Source: Tissierellia bacterium
Lineage (GTDB): Bacteria; Bacillota; Clostridia; Tissierellales; Peptoniphilaceae
Length of the DNA stretch: 64,000 bases
Direction: 5' to 3'
Assembly (NCBI GenBank): GCA_012519495.1
Contig: JAAYQA010000008.1
Location: 1-64,000 of the forward strand
The position numbers and the translations under genes were made by a program. The notes under the pieces are model-generated. The model saw nothing but the letters and a program-made list of their open reading frames with translations. It searched no databases and was not told the origin of the DNA. This document shows, one piece after another, positions 61,808 to 64,000 of this stretch (positions within the stretch are counted from its first letter, which is position 1; each line of letters begins with the position of its first letter).

Positions 61808-62471
61808 AAAAGAAGAACTGGCACAGTCCCTGTCGCGCGTACGCGCAGAACTATCCGAAATGACAGACCGGGCCATCCAATTGGTGGTTGTAACCAAAAC
61901 CTATCCGGTGGAAGATCTGCTTTTGTTGTACGAACTGGGCGTACGTGATTTTGGCGAAAACCGCGTACAGGAACTGGCAGAAAAAGCGCCGCAACTGCCG
62001 GACGATGTCCGTTTTCATATGATCGGTTCTTTGCAGAGCAACAAGATCAACGCATTGTTGCCGCATGTTCACATGCTGCAGTCCCTGGACCGGGTATCCC
62101 TGGCAAAAGCACTGGGTAAACGCCTGAAAAAACCGCTGGACACCTTGCTGGAGATCAATATTGCCGACGATGCAAACAAGCAGGGTATGGATCCGGAAGA
62201 AATACCGGCCGTACTTGCGGCCGTGAAACCATTTCCATTGCTGCGCGTGCGTGGTATGATGGTGATGGGTTCGCACACCGACGATGATTCGGTGATACGC
62301 GAGGATTTCAAACGGGCAAATCAACTCTTTGCCTCACTGAAAAAAGAAGAAAACGAGCAAGTGCGCATGGAGATTCTCTCGATGGGAATGAGCGGCGACT
62401 ACCGGATTGCGGCACAGGAAGGTGCAAGCATGATACGCGTAGGCAGTGCGATACTGGGCGAAAGGAGCTAA
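61800..62471 (+). CDS. yggS: YggS-family PLP homeostasis protein
   Basis: 223 residues from TTG 61800, preceded by GAAGGAG and overlapping the upstream stop. The PLP lysine is in VVTKTYPVEDL (about residue 32); FGENRVQEL, FHMIGSLQSNK and LSMGMSGDYRIA are family signatures. It buffers pyridoxal phosphate and often stands beside sepF, as here. Confidence 0.94.
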   Translation: MNRKEELAQSLSRVRAELSEMTDRAIQLVVVTKTYPVEDLLLLYELGVRDFGENRVQELAEKAPQLPDDVRFHMIGSLQSNKINALLPHVHMLQSLDRVSLAKALGKRLKKPLDTLLEINIADDANKQGMDPEEIPAVLAAVKPFPLLRVRGMMVMGSHTDDDSVIREDFKRANQLFASLKKEENEQVRMEILSMGMSGDYRIAAQEGASMIRVGSAILGERS

Positions 62472-62479
62472 TAAGCGCA

Positions 62480-62920
62480 ATGAGAGACAGACTGAAAAAT
62501 CTTTTGGGATTAAACGAGGATCCCTATCTGGACGAATACGACGAAGTGGAAGACGATTACAAAGAAGACACGCAGGTGCCCGCGATTGCCGGCGGCACGA
62601 CGGAAAAGGAGGAGCACAGAATGAATACCGTTGGATCAGGATTAAAACCGAAACTCGTGATACACGAACCGATCACATATGAAGATGGCCCCAAGATTCT
62701 TGACGATATCAAAAACCGGAAGATCGTCGTCATCGATTTTGAGACCCTCGAACTGGAAAAAAAGAAACAGATCTTTGAGTTTGTCAACGGCGGTATTTAC
62801 TCGATGGAAGCGCAGATCCGCAAAGTGACAAAAGATATTTTTGTGGTCGCCCCCAAAGGCGTCGATGTAGAAGGCAAACAGCTGGATAATTTCCCGATTA
62901 AATCCGAGTATCCGCTCTAA
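62480..62920 (+). CDS. sepF: Cell division protein SepF
   Basis: 146 residues: an N-terminal amphipathic membrane-targeting segment (MRDRLKNLLGL), an acidic linker, and the SepF core from about 60 (IVVIDFETLELEKKKQIFEF, then IFVVAPKGVDV). SepF tethers and bundles FtsZ at the septum. The operon position matches other Gram-positive division clusters. Confidence 0.93.
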   Translation: MRDRLKNLLGLNEDPYLDEYDEVEDDYKEDTQVPAIAGGTTEKEEHRMNTVGSGLKPKLVIHEPITYEDGPKILDDIKNRKIVVIDFETLELEKKKQIFEFVNGGIYSMEAQIRKVTKDIFVVAPKGVDVEGKQLDNFPIKSEYPL

Positions 62921-62921
62921 T

Positions 62922-63185
62922 ATGTTTGTTTCTGTTCTGCGAAATATCGTCACCCTGCTGCAGCTCGTCATATTTGTTCATGTCGTTTTGCATTTTCTGC
63001 CGAATATTCCCTCGCATCCGATTACCGATGCCATACACCGGGCAGCGGAATTCCTCAACACACCGGCCCGCCGTTTGTTTGACGCGCTGGGGATACGCCG
63101 CGGACCGCTGGACTGGACCCCGCTTTTTACGATCTTTTTGTTGAATATCGGAGAAGCGCTGGTGCTGAAACTGCTCTATGGATAG
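62922..63185 (+). CDS. YggT-family membrane protein
   Basis: 87 residues with two membrane helices flanking FLNTPARRLFDALGI, the YggT motif (normally P-x-R). It follows sepF by one base and overlaps ylmH by eight. The role is unknown, but it is conserved beside sepF. Confidence 0.9.
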   Translation: MFVSVLRNIVTLLQLVIFVHVVLHFLPNIPSHPITDAIHRAAEFLNTPARRLFDALGIRRGPLDWTPLFTIFLLNIGEALVLKLLYG

Positions 63186-63951
63186 AAAAAAACTGCTGGA
63201 CTGGATCTCCTCTCAATCGGAAGAGAATCGGTTGACGTGCAGGCGAATTCTGGATGCCCTGCTTCGCGCACAAAGGGACGGAACCGGCGCCTGCACCTTA
63301 TTTTTGTCGCCGGAACAAAAGCGGGCGGCCGAATCGGTGCTCGCCCATTTTCCGCAAATCCGTACGCGCTTTTATCCGGAAGATACGGAACGACAGGTTC
63401 TGTGCCTGACAGGCGGTCCGGAGGATCCGACCGAACATCTGGATCTTAAGCTGCTGCAGATTGCAGGGGATGGAGCGCTGTCGCATCGTCATATTTTAGG
63501 GGCTGTCATGGCTACAGGCATAGAGAGGGATCGTGTAGGCGATATCCGCACAGAGGATACGATCGCGCAAATGCTGGTCAAAGACAGTGTTGTGGGCTAT
63601 CTTTGTGAAGCATTGCGACAAATCGGCCGGCAAAGAGTCCGGCTTTCAATAGCGGAAACCTTGGCGTTTACGATCCGGGAACAGCAGGGCGAAACAGAAC
63701 GGATCATCGTATCATCGCCCCGTATGGATGCGGTGGTAGCTGCTGTGACCCGGCAGGCCAGAAACAAGGCGCAGACACTGATCCGGCAGGGACGAATCAA
63801 ACGAAACCACACGGTGGAAACCGACGCAAAAAAGACCCTCTCGGTGGGCGATGTGCTGTCCGTACGCGGATACGGAAGATACACGCTGTTGTCGGAGGAA
63901 GGGCCTACCCGCAAGGGGAATTGTGTCTTTACCGTTTCACATACAAAATAA
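63178..63951 (+). CDS. ylmH: YlmH-type S4-domain RNA-binding protein
   Basis: 257 residues: an N-terminal YlmH domain (with DVGDI-like DRVGDIRTED near 118) and a C-terminal S4 domain at about 180-240 (KTLSVGDVLSVRGYGRY). YlmH associates with stalled large ribosomal subunits in Bacillus; it is a standard member of this cluster. Confidence 0.92.
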   Translation: MDRKKLLDWISSQSEENRLTCRRILDALLRAQRDGTGACTLFLSPEQKRAAESVLAHFPQIRTRFYPEDTERQVLCLTGGPEDPTEHLDLKLLQIAGDGALSHRHILGAVMATGIERDRVGDIRTEDTIAQMLVKDSVVGYLCEALRQIGRQRVRLSIAETLAFTIREQQGETERIIVSSPRMDAVVAAVTRQARNKAQTLIRQGRIKRNHTVETDAKKTLSVGDVLSVRGYGRYTLLSEEGPTRKGNCVFTVSHTK

Positions 63952-63961
63952 AGGAAACCAA

Positions 63962-64000
63962 ATGCCATATATTGTATTGTTTATCGCGCTGATAGCGCTG
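63962..64000 (+). CDS. 5' end of a membrane-protein gene, truncated by the window
   Basis: ATG 63962 after AAAGGAAACC opens with MPYIVLFIALIAL, a hydrophobic start. Signal peptidase II (lspA) is often found after ylmH and would fit, but thirteen residues cannot prove it. Confidence 0.45.
   Translation, partial: MPYIVLFIALIAL

Overview
The window reads as a chromosome segment of an anaerobic, low-oxygen-lifestyle Bacillota (Clostridia/Tissierellia-like; species not identifiable from the sequence alone). The support is: three T-box leaders, AGGAGG-type ribosome sites, the Gram-positive division cluster yggS-sepF-yggT-ylmH, CvfB, YtxH/YtxG homologues, a Firmicutes-like 6S RNA, an LrgAB pair, and no outer-membrane genes. 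I saw no rRNA, tRNA, prophage, insertion sequence with transposase, or CRISPR array.

Region 1 (0-12.8 kb) carries an unknown 3' gene end, a MATE exporter, and then branched-chain amino acid synthesis. leuA-leuC-leuD-leuB sits behind two T-boxes in series, both with a leucine (CUC) specifier, and a solitary ABC ATPase is fused translationally to the end of the operon. A second operon (small ACT protein, ilvC, ilvD, ilvB) sits behind an isoleucine (AUC) T-box. Region 2 (13.2-21.3 kb) is an eight-gene aromatic operon, aroF-tyrA-aroB-aroA-aroC-pheA-aroE/K-aroQ, in which every junction overlaps. It covers chorismate synthesis and both routes to Phe and Tyr, except the transaminase. It is preceded by a 32-codon leader peptide very rich in Phe and Tyr plus a terminator, i.e. 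classical attenuation. serA follows.

Region 3 (23.3-30.3 kb, minus strand) is a tight three-gene unit: a 1597-residue protein combining an HD domain, a NadD/CoaD-type nucleotidyltransferase and a phosphoribosyltransferase-like domain, then a lactate/malate-dehydrogenase-like protein, then a Cys-rich flavodoxin-like protein. This is the least explained gene set here and my main candidate for an undescribed system. Region 4 (30.4-40.4 kb) holds FHA-RodA/FtsW-transpeptidase (cell wall), NAD kinase, a pseudouridine synthase, 6S RNA, a PHP phosphatase and a heterodimeric ABC exporter. Region 5 (40.5-47.3 kb) holds a ytxH-ytxG-like pair behind a sigma-B-like promoter, a lipid kinase, LacI and LysR regulators, a GDT1/UPF0016 metal exporter with an odd Cys-rich tail and a structured leader, and a YitT protein.

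Region 6 (47.3-51.3 kb) is a Na+-NQR-type operon nqrBCDEF that begins at nqrB: the quinone-site subunit NqrA is absent from the locus. Region 7 (51.3-59.7 kb) holds CvfB, a parvulin, a ferritin-like protein, LrgAB, two methionine sulfoxide reductases, a dipeptidase, and assorted conserved genes. Region 8 (59.8 kb to the end) is three poorly known genes leading into yggS-sepF-yggT-ylmH and a truncated membrane gene.

Six intergenic stretches (about 0.12, 12.8, 21.3, 23.2, 33.6 and 41.7 kb) carry related non-coding elements built from strings of short palindromes separated by ATGAAAT-like spacers. One module, a 38-bp core between 14-bp inverted repeats, occurs in both orientations relative to its flanks. 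The element also supplies the last codons and stop of two unrelated genes.
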